64,000 bases of DNA from Paenibacillus_E allorhizoplanae (lineage in GTDB: Bacteria; Bacillota; Bacilli; Paenibacillales; NBRC-103111). The stretch is taken from NCBI RefSeq assembly GCF_927798215.1, contig NZ_CAKMMW010000019.1, positions 1-64,000 on the forward strand, written 5' to 3'. A program made the position numbers and the translations under genes. The first letter of the stretch is position 1, and each line of letters starts with the position of its first letter. The notes under the pieces were generated by a model. It was not told the origin of the DNA and did not search any database. It saw only the letters and a list, made by a program, of their open reading frames with translations. Shown in pieces: positions 1 to 9,257 of the stretch.

Positions 1-26
1 TTGTACCTTTGCCGTTGTTCACCCAT
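1..26 (-). CDS. Start of transposase OrfA-like gene (partial, cut by window edge)
   Basis: Only eight complete codons are visible (MGEQRQRY), preceded by AGGAGG at proper spacing. A basic, polar start such as this is common in the small helix-turn-helix OrfA of IS3-family elements, which together with OrfB forms the transposase. Identification rests on this short start plus the adjacent terminal-repeat-like sequence, so it is tentative. Confidence 0.4.
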
Positions 27-80
27 TGTGAACACCTCCTCGTTGTATCTATTATCTTAAATCTGTTAACGAGGTGTCCA
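1..80 (-). mobile_element. End of an IS3-like insertion sequence (partial)
   Basis: Read on the minus strand, this stretch starts with TGGACACCTCGTTAACAG, resembling an IS3-family terminal repeat (the TG end is characteristic). A good ribosome binding site (AGGAGG, 8 nt spacing) follows, then the first codons of a reading frame that leaves the window. The rest of the element lies to the left, so family and completeness cannot be established. The outer boundary near base 80 is inferred from the TG end only; no target duplication can be checked. Confidence 0.5.
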
Positions 81-183
81 CTTTTTATTCTAGTTGCAAC
101 GGAGGTCTTATGCGTTGAAATTCGCCCGTAGTATTGAGAATAGACAAGCTATGTGTGCTTATTTAACTTCGAATTACATGCCA

Positions 184-1053
184 TCATAGTGAATACTGTT
201 TACGGAACCGAAGCGGCGAGATGCCTGTAGCTGCTTTGAAGCAATTGGAGAAGTAAGGCGCATGAAGAAAACCAATATGATCGGCAATTCGCGCGATGGA
301 CCACTCTGTTTTAATGAGCAGCAGCTTCCCCTGCTCAATCCGGTAGTCGTGTAGATAGGCCATTGGTGTGCAGTCATAGATTTCTTTCATACATCTGACG
401 ATATAATTCGGATGAAAATGAAACTCTTCAGCGAGTGAGCTATTCGTCACATCGGATTGATAATGTTGGCGCAAATACGCTTCGACCTTGTCGGCGAGTA
501 TCAGGGCAGGTGACGCATCGTTACGCGACTGTCCAGCATCAAGGAGACGTAGCAGTTCCATGAAAAGCTGCTGCTCACTCCAATAGGTTTCTGAACGATG
601 ATGAGCCGAGTCGGTCAACAGCTTGCGGAGATGCCGCTCGGCAAGCGCGAACTCGGGTGGAGTGCAATATTGGGGGATGCGGATCCGATACGGATTTTCC
701 CAAGATTTCCGAACTTGCTGCGGGTAAACAGTCCCGAGATCCTGATCCGATGTTTGCTGCCAGACACCATGAAAGTCAAAATGAATCCAATAGAAAACGG
801 TCTCTGTATCACAGCCTTTGACGGGATAATGGTAGCGATCTGGCAGCAGTAATAACGCTTGGCCTTCTGTAACCTCCCACTCCTTGTCATCCTCACCGAT
901 GTATAAAGTCCCTTTGGTTACCCAGAGAAGATCAAAAATGCCTAGATTGCGTCGACTGGGGTGCATTTCGCCTGGACGGTAGGTGGACAAGCCAATCATG
1001 AGGTAATAGGGCAGTGGTGGTAGTTCCATCCAGATATGGCTAAGTTCACTCAT
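184..1053 (-). CDS. AraC family transcriptional regulator
   Basis: A 289-residue cytoplasmic regulator. The N-terminal half (about 20-150) is a cupin-type sensor with the usual pattern of an HPSRRNLG segment followed by a glycine-rich turn and an LLLPDRYHYP strand. The C-terminal ~100 residues are the double helix-turn-helix of AraC proteins, including FHFHPNYIVRCMKE in the first HTH and IARIADHIGFLHAPYFSNCFK in the second. The ATG start is supported by AAAGGAGGG just upstream. It is divergent from the GH127 arabinofuranosidase gene with only 144 bp between start codons, so it very likely controls that gene in response to an arabinose-containing sugar. The ligand is inferred from context, not from sequence. 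Confidence 0.9.
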   Translation of the reverse strand: MSELSHIWMELPPLPYYLMIGLSTYRPGEMHPSRRNLGIFDLLWVTKGTLYIGEDDKEWEVTEGQALLLLPDRYHYPVKGCDTETVFYWIHFDFHGVWQQTSDQDLGTVYPQQVRKSWENPYRIRIPQYCTPPEFALAERHLRKLLTDSAHHRSETYWSEQQLFMELLRLLDAGQSRNDASPALILADKVEAYLRQHYQSDVTNSSLAEEFHFHPNYIVRCMKEIYDCTPMAYLHDYRIEQGKLLLIKTEWSIARIADHIGFLHAPYFSNCFKAATGISPLRFRKQYSL

Positions 1054-1197
1054 CCTTTTCCCTCCTTTATGAAGTGTTAAATTTTATATAAAATAAGTTG
1101 TAATTATTCATAGTTTCTCTTTATTTATAAGGATAAACTGTAAATAGCTGATAATCAAATGTTATATAAAATTGGATCACAAGAGGAGAGTTTACAT

Positions 1198-3180
1198 ATG
1201 GTGAATTCCACACACAAGCAGGCTGCTATCACGAAGATACGCATACAAGATGATTTCTGGAATCCATTTATGGAGCTTGTACGAGGCACTGTAATTCCGT
1301 ATCAATGGGATGCCTTGAATGATGCGATTGCTGAAGCAGAGCCTAGTTATGCCATTCGCAATTTCCGTATTGCAGCAGGGCTCGAAGAAGGAGAGTTTGG
1401 CGGTTTCATTTTTCAAGATAGCGACCTTGCCAAGTGGCTTGAAGCGGTGGGGTATTCACTGGCGAACACGCCGGATCCTACGTTGGAACAAACGGCGGAT
1501 GAGGTCATTGATTTGATTGCCAAAGCGCAACATGAGAACGGTTACTTAAATACGTATTATACGATCAAGGAGCCAGGTCAGGCATGGACGAATTTGTATG
1601 AAGCACATGAATTATATTGTGCAGGTCACATGATGGAGGCGGCTGTTGCTTATTACAATGCAACGGGAAAAAGAAGGTTGTTAGATGTCATGTGCAAATT
1701 CGCTGACTATATTGAAACGATTTTCGGTCGTGAACCTGGTCAGATCAGAGGCTATGACGGCCATCAAGAAATCGAGCTTGCACTCGTTAAGCTTGCTCAA
1801 GTAACGGGGGAAGAACGCTATGTGAAGCTGGCGCAATTTTTCATAGATGAGCGCGGTACGGAACCGAACTTTCTAGTTGAAGAATGTAAAGTAAGAGAAG
1901 GTTTTAGCTATTGGACGCAAAAGAAGCAACCGATTCCGACAGTAGCGCAAATGGCGTACAATCAAGCACATAAGCCGGTTCGCGAGCAGGAAGTGGCCAT
2001 CGGACATTCGGTGCGTGCTGTTTATATGTATACAGCTATGGCTGATCTTGCCAGACTGACGGGAGATCAAGAGTTACTCACAGCCTGCCGCCGCTTATGG
2101 GATAACACAACCAAGAAGCAGATGTACATCACAGGGGGAATAGGCGCAACACATCACGGTGAAGCTTTCACCTTCGATTATGATATGCCTAACGACACGG
2201 TTTACGCTGAAACGTGTGCCTCAATTGGCCTCATCTTCTTTGCTCAGCGTATGCTGCAGCTAGAAGCGAAGAGTGAGTATGCGGATGTCATGGAGCGCGC
2301 GTTGTACAACAACGTAATTGGCAGCATGTCGCAGGATGGCAAGCATTATTTCTATGTGAATCCGCTGGAGGTTTGGCCCAAAGCATCGGAGTTAAACCCA
2401 GGTCGCCATCATGTCAAAGCAGAACGGCAGAAGTGGTTTGGCTGCTCCTGCTGTCCTCCGAATGTGGCACGCTTGCTTAGTTCATTGAACAGTTATATCT
2501 TCACGTCTTCACGAGCGTTAAATACGGTCTACACGCATCTGTTTATCGGCAGCGAGGCTCGCTTTGAGCTTGCTATTGGCGAAGTCGCCTTTACCCAGCA
2601 GTCAAAGCTTCCATGGGAAGGTTATGTCAGCATAGAGCTAACGTTGGCTCCGCAAGACCCGTTTACACTTGCGCTGCGCATCCCATCCTGGAGCCAGGGT
2701 GGAGCGGTTATGAAAATTAATGGTGTACGGACAGCTTATGAGATAGTGAATGGTTATGCATCCGTTGAGCGGCAATGGGTACAAGGGGATATTGTGGAGT
2801 GGGAGCTTACGGTCGAGGCGCAGTTGACGATCGCTCATCCCGCAATCCGAGCTAATGCTGGCAAAGTTGCAATTGAGCGCGGACCTCTCGTTTATTGTCT
2901 GGAAGAAGTGGACAATAGTGCGCCTCTAGCGACCGTATCAATTGATGCCATGCAAAAGCTGCAAATGAATTACGATGCAGATATGTTAGGCGGAGCCGTG
3001 GTGATTGAAGCAGAAGGCCATGCCAATGAGTCTGCTTCTTGGTCGGAGGATACGCCGTACCGTCCATTCGCACAGCAGGATGTTTCACAACGAGTGAAGC
3101 TCAAGGCGGTGCCGTATTATCTCTGGGGCAATCGAGGAGTAGGCGAGATGGCAGTTTGGATTCGCAAGGGAAGCGTGTAA
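1198..3180 (+). CDS. GH127 family beta-L-arabinofuranosidase
   Basis: A 660-residue cytoplasmic glycoside hydrolase of family GH127, whose characterised members remove beta-L-arabinofuranose from arabino-oligosaccharides with a zinc-held cysteine nucleophile. The expected residues are visible: Glu338 and Cys340 in AETCASIG, and Cys418-Cys419 in WFGCSCCPPN. Numbering is almost the same as in Bifidobacterium HypBA1 (Glu338, Cys340, Cys417, Cys418), which also supports the start chosen here. ATG at 1198 follows AGAGGAG at about 8 nt; an earlier in-frame start at 1159 lacks a ribosome binding site. No signal peptide is present, so the substrate must be imported. It is divergent from an AraC regulator and ends in a strong terminator. 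DUF1680 proteins include enzymes of other specificity, so the exact linkage is inferred. Confidence 0.92.
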   Translation: MVNSTHKQAAITKIRIQDDFWNPFMELVRGTVIPYQWDALNDAIAEAEPSYAIRNFRIAAGLEEGEFGGFIFQDSDLAKWLEAVGYSLANTPDPTLEQTADEVIDLIAKAQHENGYLNTYYTIKEPGQAWTNLYEAHELYCAGHMMEAAVAYYNATGKRRLLDVMCKFADYIETIFGREPGQIRGYDGHQEIELALVKLAQVTGEERYVKLAQFFIDERGTEPNFLVEECKVREGFSYWTQKKQPIPTVAQMAYNQAHKPVREQEVAIGHSVRAVYMYTAMADLARLTGDQELLTACRRLWDNTTKKQMYITGGIGATHHGEAFTFDYDMPNDTVYAETCASIGLIFFAQRMLQLEAKSEYADVMERALYNNVIGSMSQDGKHYFYVNPLEVWPKASELNPGRHHVKAERQKWFGCSCCPPNVARLLSSLNSYIFTSSRALNTVYTHLFIGSEARFELAIGEVAFTQQSKLPWEGYVSIELTLAPQDPFTLALRIPSWSQGGAVMKINGVRTAYEIVNGYASVERQWVQGDIVEWELTVEAQLTIAHPAIRANAGKVAIERGPLVYCLEEVDNSAPLATVSIDAMQKLQMNYDADMLGGAVVIEAEGHANESASWSEDTPYRPFAQQDVSQRVKLKAVPYYLWGNRGVGEMAVWIRKGSV

Positions 3181-3198
3181 ACCCTTGCGAATGTTGCG

Positions 3199-3230
3199 AG
3201 TCCTTCGGGGATGAATCCGAAGGACTTTTT
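3199..3230 (+). terminator. Intrinsic terminator after GH127 gene
   Basis: A 10-bp stem, AGTCCTTCGG with CCGAAGGACT, closes an 8-nt loop and runs into a short T tract. It begins 18 bp after the stop codon. Confidence 0.85.
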
Positions 3231-3284
3231 ACTGCGCTAGCGCGGGAAACACGCGGATCTGGTGTTGGACGTTTTGACCGATAC

Positions 3285-3480
3285 AGTAAATAGATGGAAA
3301 AAAGGTAGTTATTTTCTTAGAAATTAAAGGTTGAGAGGGATTACCTGTATTTCCTACAGCTAATTTCATGACTTTCGGCCAGATGAGCGTATTTCCAGGA
3401 TTTAAGCTGTATATTTTCCAGTTAAAATCATTTTCTTGTGAAAAGTGAAGGATTTAACTGGAGGTTTTCCAGCTATTCCA
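3285..3480. repeat. Four-unit palindromic intergenic repeat, copy A
   Basis: Four imperfect palindromic units of about 27-30 bp of the general form TTARCTGG-AT-rich-CAGCTAA lie at 3287-3315, 3339-3367, 3399-3429 and 3451-3480. Measured at the CTG (or ATG) core (3294, 3345, 3407, 3458) the spacing is 51, 62 and 51 bp. Two other copies with the same architecture occur at about 26561 and 43094. All three lie between convergent genes; here it fills most of the 335-bp gap between the GH127 and PhyH genes. No open frame or transposon end is seen in it. Confidence 0.85.
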
Positions 3481-3515
3481 GACCATCACTAGCATAACCC
3501 AACCGCATCTGCCAC

Positions 3516-4382
3516 TTATTCCTCATGCTCTGGTCTTCCGGCAAGCCAATCCTCCAGCGTAGCCACACGTGATGGGAATTTGTAGCTTCTAGCTAGGAAG
3601 CCAACCCCATGCTGAACCATAGGATCTTGATCTGTAGGCTGATAGCGCAGATCAACACTCCAGCGAACCGTATCGGACATATTCGGAGTGGACATATGAA
3701 GGCAACGATCGTTGAACAGAATTGCGCTTCCTGCGGGGACAGGCAGGGCAACGGTTTCTGTTTTGCCAAGTTGACTATCTTTGAGCGCTGTATAGCCTGT
3801 TCCCGTGTGGGTTTCACGATGCCACTTGAGCACACGTTTGCGATGTGTCTGCGGCTTGATATGGAGGCATCCATTCACTCCATTGGCATCGACAAGTGGG
3901 ATCCAGACGGTAATAACGGGATTCGCATTCGCATCCGGCCAATACGATTTATCTTGATGCCAAGGAACTGCGCCAGCTGCTACTTTCGGGACCTTCGGCC
4001 GCACATTATATACCGGATTAGCGAATAGCTCTCCGCCAATTAACGATTCTACCGCGTCCAAAATTTTCGGATTGCTCATCAAGGTGAAGTAACCAGGGAT
4101 GCGGTCGCGCCAGCTTCTGCCGTATTTCAAGAAGTTTTCGGCGGACAAATCCTGAAATAGCTCAGCTAACCGATTTGGAAATGGCCGATCTTCAAGCTTA
4201 TCCGTAATAAGTCCATCCGCGAACAGTTCGTCCGCAATCATCGACACCTTCTGAGTCATCGCATCACGTGCAGAGGCCAAATCTTCTTCTGATAATAACT
4301 GGGGGATGATGAGATAGCCCTGTTCCTCATAAAACTGTGATTGCTCCTTAGTTAAACTTCCGCTTCCATTTTGCTTAATCAA
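3516..4382 (-). CDS. Phytanoyl-CoA dioxygenase (PhyH) family protein
   Basis: A 288-residue Fe(II)/2-oxoglutarate-dependent oxygenase-like protein. The iron-binding facial triad is recognisable as His and Asp in VPWHQDKSYW and the distal His in RCLHMSTPNMS, followed by an Arg-containing strand that would hold 2-oxoglutarate. The first ~100 residues contain the family's typical FYEEQGYLIIPQLLSEEDL opening. I chose the TTG at 4382 because GGAGG stands 9 nt upstream; a GTG nine bases earlier overlaps that ribosome binding site. The gene is divergent from an AraC regulator (140 bp between starts), which probably controls it. The substrate is unknown; members hydroxylate diverse small molecules. 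A second, different PhyH gene at 44328 has the same divergent arrangement. Confidence 0.85.
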   Translation of the reverse strand: MIKQNGSGSLTKEQSQFYEEQGYLIIPQLLSEEDLASARDAMTQKVSMIADELFADGLITDKLEDRPFPNRLAELFQDLSAENFLKYGRSWRDRIPGYFTLMSNPKILDAVESLIGGELFANPVYNVRPKVPKVAAGAVPWHQDKSYWPDANANPVITVWIPLVDANGVNGCLHIKPQTHRKRVLKWHRETHTGTGYTALKDSQLGKTETVALPVPAGSAILFNDRCLHMSTPNMSDTVRWSVDLRYQPTDQDPMVQHGVGFLARSYKFPSRVATLEDWLAGRPEHEE

Positions 4383-4522
4383 CCTACTCACCCTCCAACA
4401 AGTGTTGTAATATAGAAAATATAACATGTCATATGCTTATTGTATTTGCTTCTGTGTTCGTCTATTGATCAATTCTTCCGGTCATTCATATCGTCAATTT
4501 ACTTTCGATTGCGAGGGTTATT

Positions 4523-5377
4523 ATGACTTCCTTAACTGCCATTAGTCCCTATGTAAGAGTAGGACATTATTATCAATTTCCAGTCGAACGAAACCAAGCT
4601 GAGATGGGCAGAATCGGGTATTGCTATGCCTTTCATTTCGTTGCCGGAGGCAAAGGGACGATCAGCGCCAAGGGGAAAACATATCCGGTGAAGAAAGGTG
4701 ATCTGATCTATTTTCCACCTGAAGTGGGTCACTCCTTTTACGCACATCCAGATCAACCGTTAGCTACGTATAACTTATATTGTGATTTATGGAATTATCA
4801 ATTGAGAAGCAGTCAACATCTCGTTTGGGACGAGTCTGACTTTAATCGTGACTTGCTAACGCACATTGTTCCGTGTTCAGAGCTGGACATGCTACCTGTC
4901 GTTACGCCTATCCAGCATGATGCTTCGCTTGGGCAATTATTCATACATGCCGTGACCCAGTCGAGGAAAAGTGACCACTATTCCGAATTAATCGTAAGCA
5001 ATCTCCTTAAAGCGTTTCTTCTATCACTTGTACAAATTGCTTCAACGCCACACTTCATCGATTACCGAATTATTCCGATCATCGAGCGAATGGACAAGGA
5101 AGCGAATGCAAGTCGAGGTTATGATGAATGGATGAGCCAATGTGGGCTTCGGAAAACGCAATTCCATGAGCTATTCAAGCAAGCAACAGGAATATCGCCC
5201 AAAGCATACTGGACCAAAGCCATTATGAGGCAAGTGGAAGCAGCCCTGTGGGAAAGCAACCGTTCCATAACGGCCATTGCGGAGGATTTCGGGTATTCTT
5301 CAGTCCATCATTTTACCAAACAATTCACACAATTTCATGGTGTTTCACCAACGGAGTTCCGGAGGAGGAAAAATTAG
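4523..5377 (+). CDS. AraC family transcriptional regulator
   Basis: A 284-residue regulator with an N-terminal cupin sensor (about 10-150, including FHFVAGGKGTISAKGKTYPV and YFPPEVGHSFYAHP) and a C-terminal AraC DNA-binding domain (about 185-284, with WMSQCGLRKTQFHELFKQATGI and ITAIAEDFGYSSVHHFTKQF). The start has GAGGG 5 nt upstream. It is divergent from the PhyH gene at 3516-4382, its most likely target; the downstream S-layer gene is on the same strand but more than 200 bp away. No ligand can be read from the sequence. Confidence 0.88.
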   Translation: MTSLTAISPYVRVGHYYQFPVERNQAEMGRIGYCYAFHFVAGGKGTISAKGKTYPVKKGDLIYFPPEVGHSFYAHPDQPLATYNLYCDLWNYQLRSSQHLVWDESDFNRDLLTHIVPCSELDMLPVVTPIQHDASLGQLFIHAVTQSRKSDHYSELIVSNLLKAFLLSLVQIASTPHFIDYRIIPIIERMDKEANASRGYDEWMSQCGLRKTQFHELFKQATGISPKAYWTKAIMRQVEAALWESNRSITAIAEDFGYSSVHHFTKQFTQFHGVSPTEFRRRKN

Positions 5378-5502
5378 AGTTTATATGCGATATGGTTCCT
5401 GTACCATAAGTTAGTTCAATATAGACGTAAATAACTAGTATGTTACGATTTCTCCGATAAACTATAATTTGTCTTAGAAATGGAAGGAGGGACTGCCAAT
5501 TT

Positions 5503-5516
5503 GGTAAGCGCTTGCA
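5503..5516 (+). promoter_or_regulatory. cre-like operator (CcpA site) ahead of S-layer gene
   Basis: GGTAAGCGCTTGCA matches the palindromic catabolite-responsive element TGTAAGCGCTTACA at 12 of 14 positions, with the AAGCGCTT core intact. It lies 73 bp upstream of the start of the surface protein gene. Function is inferred from the match alone. Confidence 0.45.
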
Positions 5517-5588
5517 TTTGAAAAAGCGGGTTGATTGGAAGCAGTATGCAATGATTTTCGAATTCGACTAAGGAATGATGGAGGAAAA

Positions 5589-8500
5589 ATGAAAACAAAC
5601 GTTATGAAGAAAAAGTTATCCGCAGTCATGGTATCCGTCATGATGTTCTCACTGTTTGCTTCCGTCGATTTTGCTTACGCAGACGCCACTACACCAACTA
5701 CTTCAACTACAACGGCAACGACCCCAGCGACAACAACGATGGACACGGCATCCAAGTTTAAAGCTCTCAAAGACAAAGGCATTTTCGATGGTTCCGACGA
5801 ATCAGGGTCAGCTGAACTCGATAAAGAGGTGACACGGGCTCAGCTTGCCAAAATCTCCGTTTTGTTGAATGGTCTAAAGGAAGATGTTCCTTCAAGCGCC
5901 ACATATACAGACCTAGGTGAAGCAAGCTGGGCGGCAGGTTATATTGGAGCAGCAACCAAAGCGGGCTATATGCAAGGTGTGGAGAAAGATCGGTTTGATC
6001 CAGCCGGCTTAGTCACAATTGAACAAGCAGCTTCTGTACTTACACGTGTTTTCAAGCTGGAGGCAGATGAAACCGATACGGCCAAAGTGAAGGGCATCGT
6101 GTCCGATTGGGCGAAAGTGAATGTGGCTTCTGCCATCAAAGTGGGACTCTTAGCTGACATGGCTGATTTCACCAAAACAGTGAATCGCGAGCTGCTTGTC
6201 AATGCCGCTTACGCGGCGTATCAGCTGATTCAAGCCGGAGGTCCCGCCCTGTCCAAAGTTTCTGTGGCTGACTTTAAAGCTACGGGCGCTAAAACACTCG
6301 TGGTCAAATTGAATGGCTCAATCGCTGATACGAGTAAGTTAACGGTTTCCGTTCTTCGTGGCTCTATTACAGGATCAGCAGTTACAGGTGCTCAGAAGTG
6401 GAATACCAACAAGAACGAAGTGACGATCACGTTGGATACGAAAATGACAGAAGGGCTTTATACGGTAAAGGTTGAGGCTGTCAAAGATGGCGGATTAACT
6501 GTGGATAAAGGCACGGCAGAAGTGTCTGTTGGCAACGAGAAAATCACGCAAATTGATTTCACGACACCGTCGGATAAAATTGCGCAAGGGAAAGTCAAAC
6601 TTACTTTTAAAGCTGTGAATCAGTACAAGGAAGTGTCCGATCTGAGTGCAGCCGTATTTACCATCCATACAAGTCTAGATGGCGATGCGATACCTGCGGG
6701 TGATTCACAGTCAGTCATGCTTGATGTTACCCATGCCGTCTACAGCAACAAGCTGCGTCAAGACTCGCAAGTGATTGTCACCATCATGGCTCCGGATTAC
6801 TCCGTGACAGCCAATAAGACATTTACGGTTGGTGAATTGCAAACGGTTAGTAAAGTTGAACTGAGCGATGTTGTTTATGTGAGTGGGAAGACGAAATTCG
6901 AGGCTGGTGATTTGGTTGCGCTTCCTTACAAGGCTTATGACCAATATGGTTATCCAGTTACGGATTTGGATATTTTAACAAACAGCACGTTAACAAGTTC
7001 CACTGCAACGGGTGTGATCGACATGTCTGCAACAAGTCCTGCAAGAGGATTTGACTTTATTGCTGACGAAACCGGAGATGGCATACCCGAGTTGAAGGTC
7101 AAAGCTGCTTATAGCTTTACTAATTTCAGCATCCAGGATGTCACGCTTACGTTGACGGGACTTGGATCAGGCCAATCCGTTTCAAAGGTGTTAAAAGTGG
7201 CTGCTTCCAAAGCGCCTTATGAGATTAGCATAGGTAACTTCCCGAATACTGTAGCCGTAGGTGACGAGGACTTCTACTTGCCAATCGTTGTCAAAGACCA
7301 AGGCGGAACGATTCTTACGACAGATGAAGTTGTAGAAAATGCCGATAAGATTAATGTGTTTGGTTTTTCAAACGGCAATATATCAGTTGGCGCCAAGGAT
7401 TCACTTGGCAGACTAATTGGCGGAATCGAGAAGAGTGGTGCAAATAGAGGTACAATTCGCGTCTCCGATTTAAAAACGTTATCAGACATAAATAAAGGTC
7501 CGTTAACAATTAAAGCTTCGCTCCTCACAAGTGAGAAAACGGCTGTGAATAGCACGAATATTGTTGCCAAGCGTTTTCCGAAAACTGTGTACTTCTCCGT
7601 TGTACCGAAACCTAAGATGCTTCCTTCACTCGAAATGGTGAATGGAAGAACGGAGAATGCGTTCCGTTTGAAGTTCAAAGATCAGTATAATGAGGATTTT
7701 GATCGAGATTACCGAGGCTATTCGATGAAATTATCTTTTGCCAAAACGTCTGGTACGGTTACAGATGCAGTTTATGTACTCAGAGGAAGTACAACTGCCT
7801 TCTTGGACACAACTAAAACATCTTTTATCGTAAGGGGTGTAGATGGTACGGTAGAAGGTTATGACTCAGGTAAAGTGTCAACTGATTTCGGTTATTATCG
7901 GGATCGCGATTTCTTCTTTATTGCCAAGGTTGGCGATAACAATGAAGGTACGTACCAGGTTACAGCTCAGTTGTATAAAGGGGATGAGGCTGCGGTTGCC
8001 GCAGGATCAGCATCCTTAATGTCAACAGCCATTGGTACGACGCAGCTTCTGAAAGGTCGAGAAGCCAATAATTTGGTGTATACACTGACACCATTTGCTA
8101 ATGGCATTTATGCTGTCGATAAGGTGAAGGATACGCTGCAAGGCTCACTGACGAATGTCATTAATAACGTTTATTCAACAGAAGGTGTATCTTTAGAGAA
8201 TATGTTTTCGGGTAAAGTTGTACTCACGGCCAAGGATGCTAACGGCAATATTGTTCAGCTCCCGAATAACACGATTCAACAGTTGAAATCGGTCACGACT
8301 TCCAACACGAGAGCTTCTTCCATTGTGAATAAGCCACGAGCTGATGGTGCTGTTGCAAACGCTTTTGACGGGTATGGGATTCGTGGTAAGGATGTTGGAA
8401 CAACTAGCATATCCGTGCTATTCAAGCCATCAAACTACACGGGTAATAAAGTGGCTTTCCTCGATAACATCGCCATTAAAGATGATCCATTAGTCGTTAG

Positions 8501-9113
8501 CTCACTAACAGCAACTTATAATGGGAAAGCTAGAATTATGGGATTGTCGCAGTTGAAAGCAGGCGTTAACATTTTTACAGGTAATACCATCGATACGGTG
8601 GCCAAGAAATTGCTGCTGAAACAAACGTTTAGCAATATTACGCTAATGGATCAATATGGCAACAATGCCTTTAAAAACAGTTCTGTGATCCGTGTAGCAC
8701 CAATTTTCGGTATTCAAATCTTTATTAGCAATGTCAAATGGACGAATGATAACATTGTACCAGATTCAGGATATCTTGCAGTTGAATCCAATATTACAGG
8801 TGTTAACAATGTGAATGGATTGTCGAATCAGCCTTATCCTTTAGCAGGAGATGAAACGGCTGGCTATACCTATCCATCAACAGACGCGGATATTGGTGCA
8901 ACCGCTGGCGGTAAAGTCGATCCTACCGACTGGGTATTCTCCACGATCAATAGTAAGGTCAGATTATATCGCGGAGATGCGAAGTATATCTACAAACCAG
9001 CAACATCAGCGATTGATGGAACACCTGTCGAGGTGGCTTCCTTCACAGCAACGATGATTACAGCTAACGGGAAAAGCATTTCGGTTGATGTGTACCCGGA
9101 TCCATCGAAGTAA
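5589..9113 (+). CDS. S-layer homology (SLH) domain surface protein
   Basis: A 1174-residue exported protein. It opens with a signal peptide (KKK charged start, hydrophobic run SAVMVSVMMFSLFASV, cleavage near AYADA), followed by a Thr-rich linker and three degenerate SLH motifs at about residues 40-215 (recognisable as ...FKALKDKGIFDGS..., ...EASWAAGYIGAATKAGYMQG... and ...VNVASAIKVGLLADM...). These normally bind pyruvylated secondary cell-wall polymer. The remaining ~950 residues are beta-rich repeats without a recognised catalytic domain, as expected for an S-layer lattice protein. The ATG at 5589 has GGAGG at good spacing; an earlier in-frame start at 5535 would put residues ahead of the signal peptide. 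It is monocistronic, with a cre-like site upstream and a strong terminator downstream. Confidence 0.88.
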   Translation: MKTNVMKKKLSAVMVSVMMFSLFASVDFAYADATTPTTSTTTATTPATTTMDTASKFKALKDKGIFDGSDESGSAELDKEVTRAQLAKISVLLNGLKEDVPSSATYTDLGEASWAAGYIGAATKAGYMQGVEKDRFDPAGLVTIEQAASVLTRVFKLEADETDTAKVKGIVSDWAKVNVASAIKVGLLADMADFTKTVNRELLVNAAYAAYQLIQAGGPALSKVSVADFKATGAKTLVVKLNGSIADTSKLTVSVLRGSITGSAVTGAQKWNTNKNEVTITLDTKMTEGLYTVKVEAVKDGGLTVDKGTAEVSVGNEKITQIDFTTPSDKIAQGKVKLTFKAVNQYKEVSDLSAAVFTIHTSLDGDAIPAGDSQSVMLDVTHAVYSNKLRQDSQVIVTIMAPDYSVTANKTFTVGELQTVSKVELSDVVYVSGKTKFEAGDLVALPYKAYDQYGYPVTDLDILTNSTLTSSTATGVIDMSATSPARGFDFIADETGDGIPELKVKAAYSFTNFSIQDVTLTLTGLGSGQSVSKVLKVAASKAPYEISIGNFPNTVAVGDEDFYLPIVVKDQGGTILTTDEVVENADKINVFGFSNGNISVGAKDSLGRLIGGIEKSGANRGTIRVSDLKTLSDINKGPLTIKASLLTSEKTAVNSTNIVAKRFPKTVYFSVVPKPKMLPSLEMVNGRTENAFRLKFKDQYNEDFDRDYRGYSMKLSFAKTSGTVTDAVYVLRGSTTAFLDTTKTSFIVRGVDGTVEGYDSGKVSTDFGYYRDRDFFFIAKVGDNNEGTYQVTAQLYKGDEAAVAAGSASLMSTAIGTTQLLKGREANNLVYTLTPFANGIYAVDKVKDTLQGSLTNVINNVYSTEGVSLENMFSGKVVLTAKDANGNIVQLPNNTIQQLKSVTTSNTRASSIVNKPRADGAVANAFDGYGIRGKDVGTTSISVLFKPSNYTGNKVAFLDNIAIKDDPLVVSSLTATYNGKARIMGLSQLKAGVNIFTGNTIDTVAKKLLLKQTFSNITLMDQYGNNAFKNSSVIRVAPIFGIQIFISNVKWTNDNIVPDSGYLAVESNITGVNNVNGLSNQPYPLAGDETAGYTYPSTDADIGATAGGKVDPTDWVFSTINSKVRLYRGDAKYIYKPATSAIDGTPVEVASFTATMITANGKSISVDVYPDPSK

Positions 9114-9121
9114 TGTAACGA

Positions 9122-9156
9122 CCGTTCCTTGGTATTCTACCAGGGAACGGTTTTTT
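9122..9156 (+). terminator. Intrinsic terminator after S-layer gene
   Basis: CCGTTCCTTGG pairs with CCAGGGAACGG (one G-T pair) across a 7-nt loop and is followed by six Ts. Confidence 0.9.
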
Positions 9157-9257
9157 AATTTTTTAAGACCAATGCTCATCACCTCTTGGCAGTCAAGTTG
9201 TCATAGAAGTTATCCGCGTGAAGTAAGGATAAATAGACCAGAAAGGGGCGAGAAACG

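Noticed and set aside
1081..1094. Perfect palindrome ATTTTATATAAAAT between the AraC and GH127 genes
   Set aside because: Entirely A/T, so likely by chance in an AT-rich promoter region; no second copy supports it as an operator.
3285..3480. Reading the four-unit repeats as a CRISPR array
   Set aside because: Units differ in sequence and are palindromic with unequal spacing (51/62/51), only four are present per locus, and no cas genes are near.
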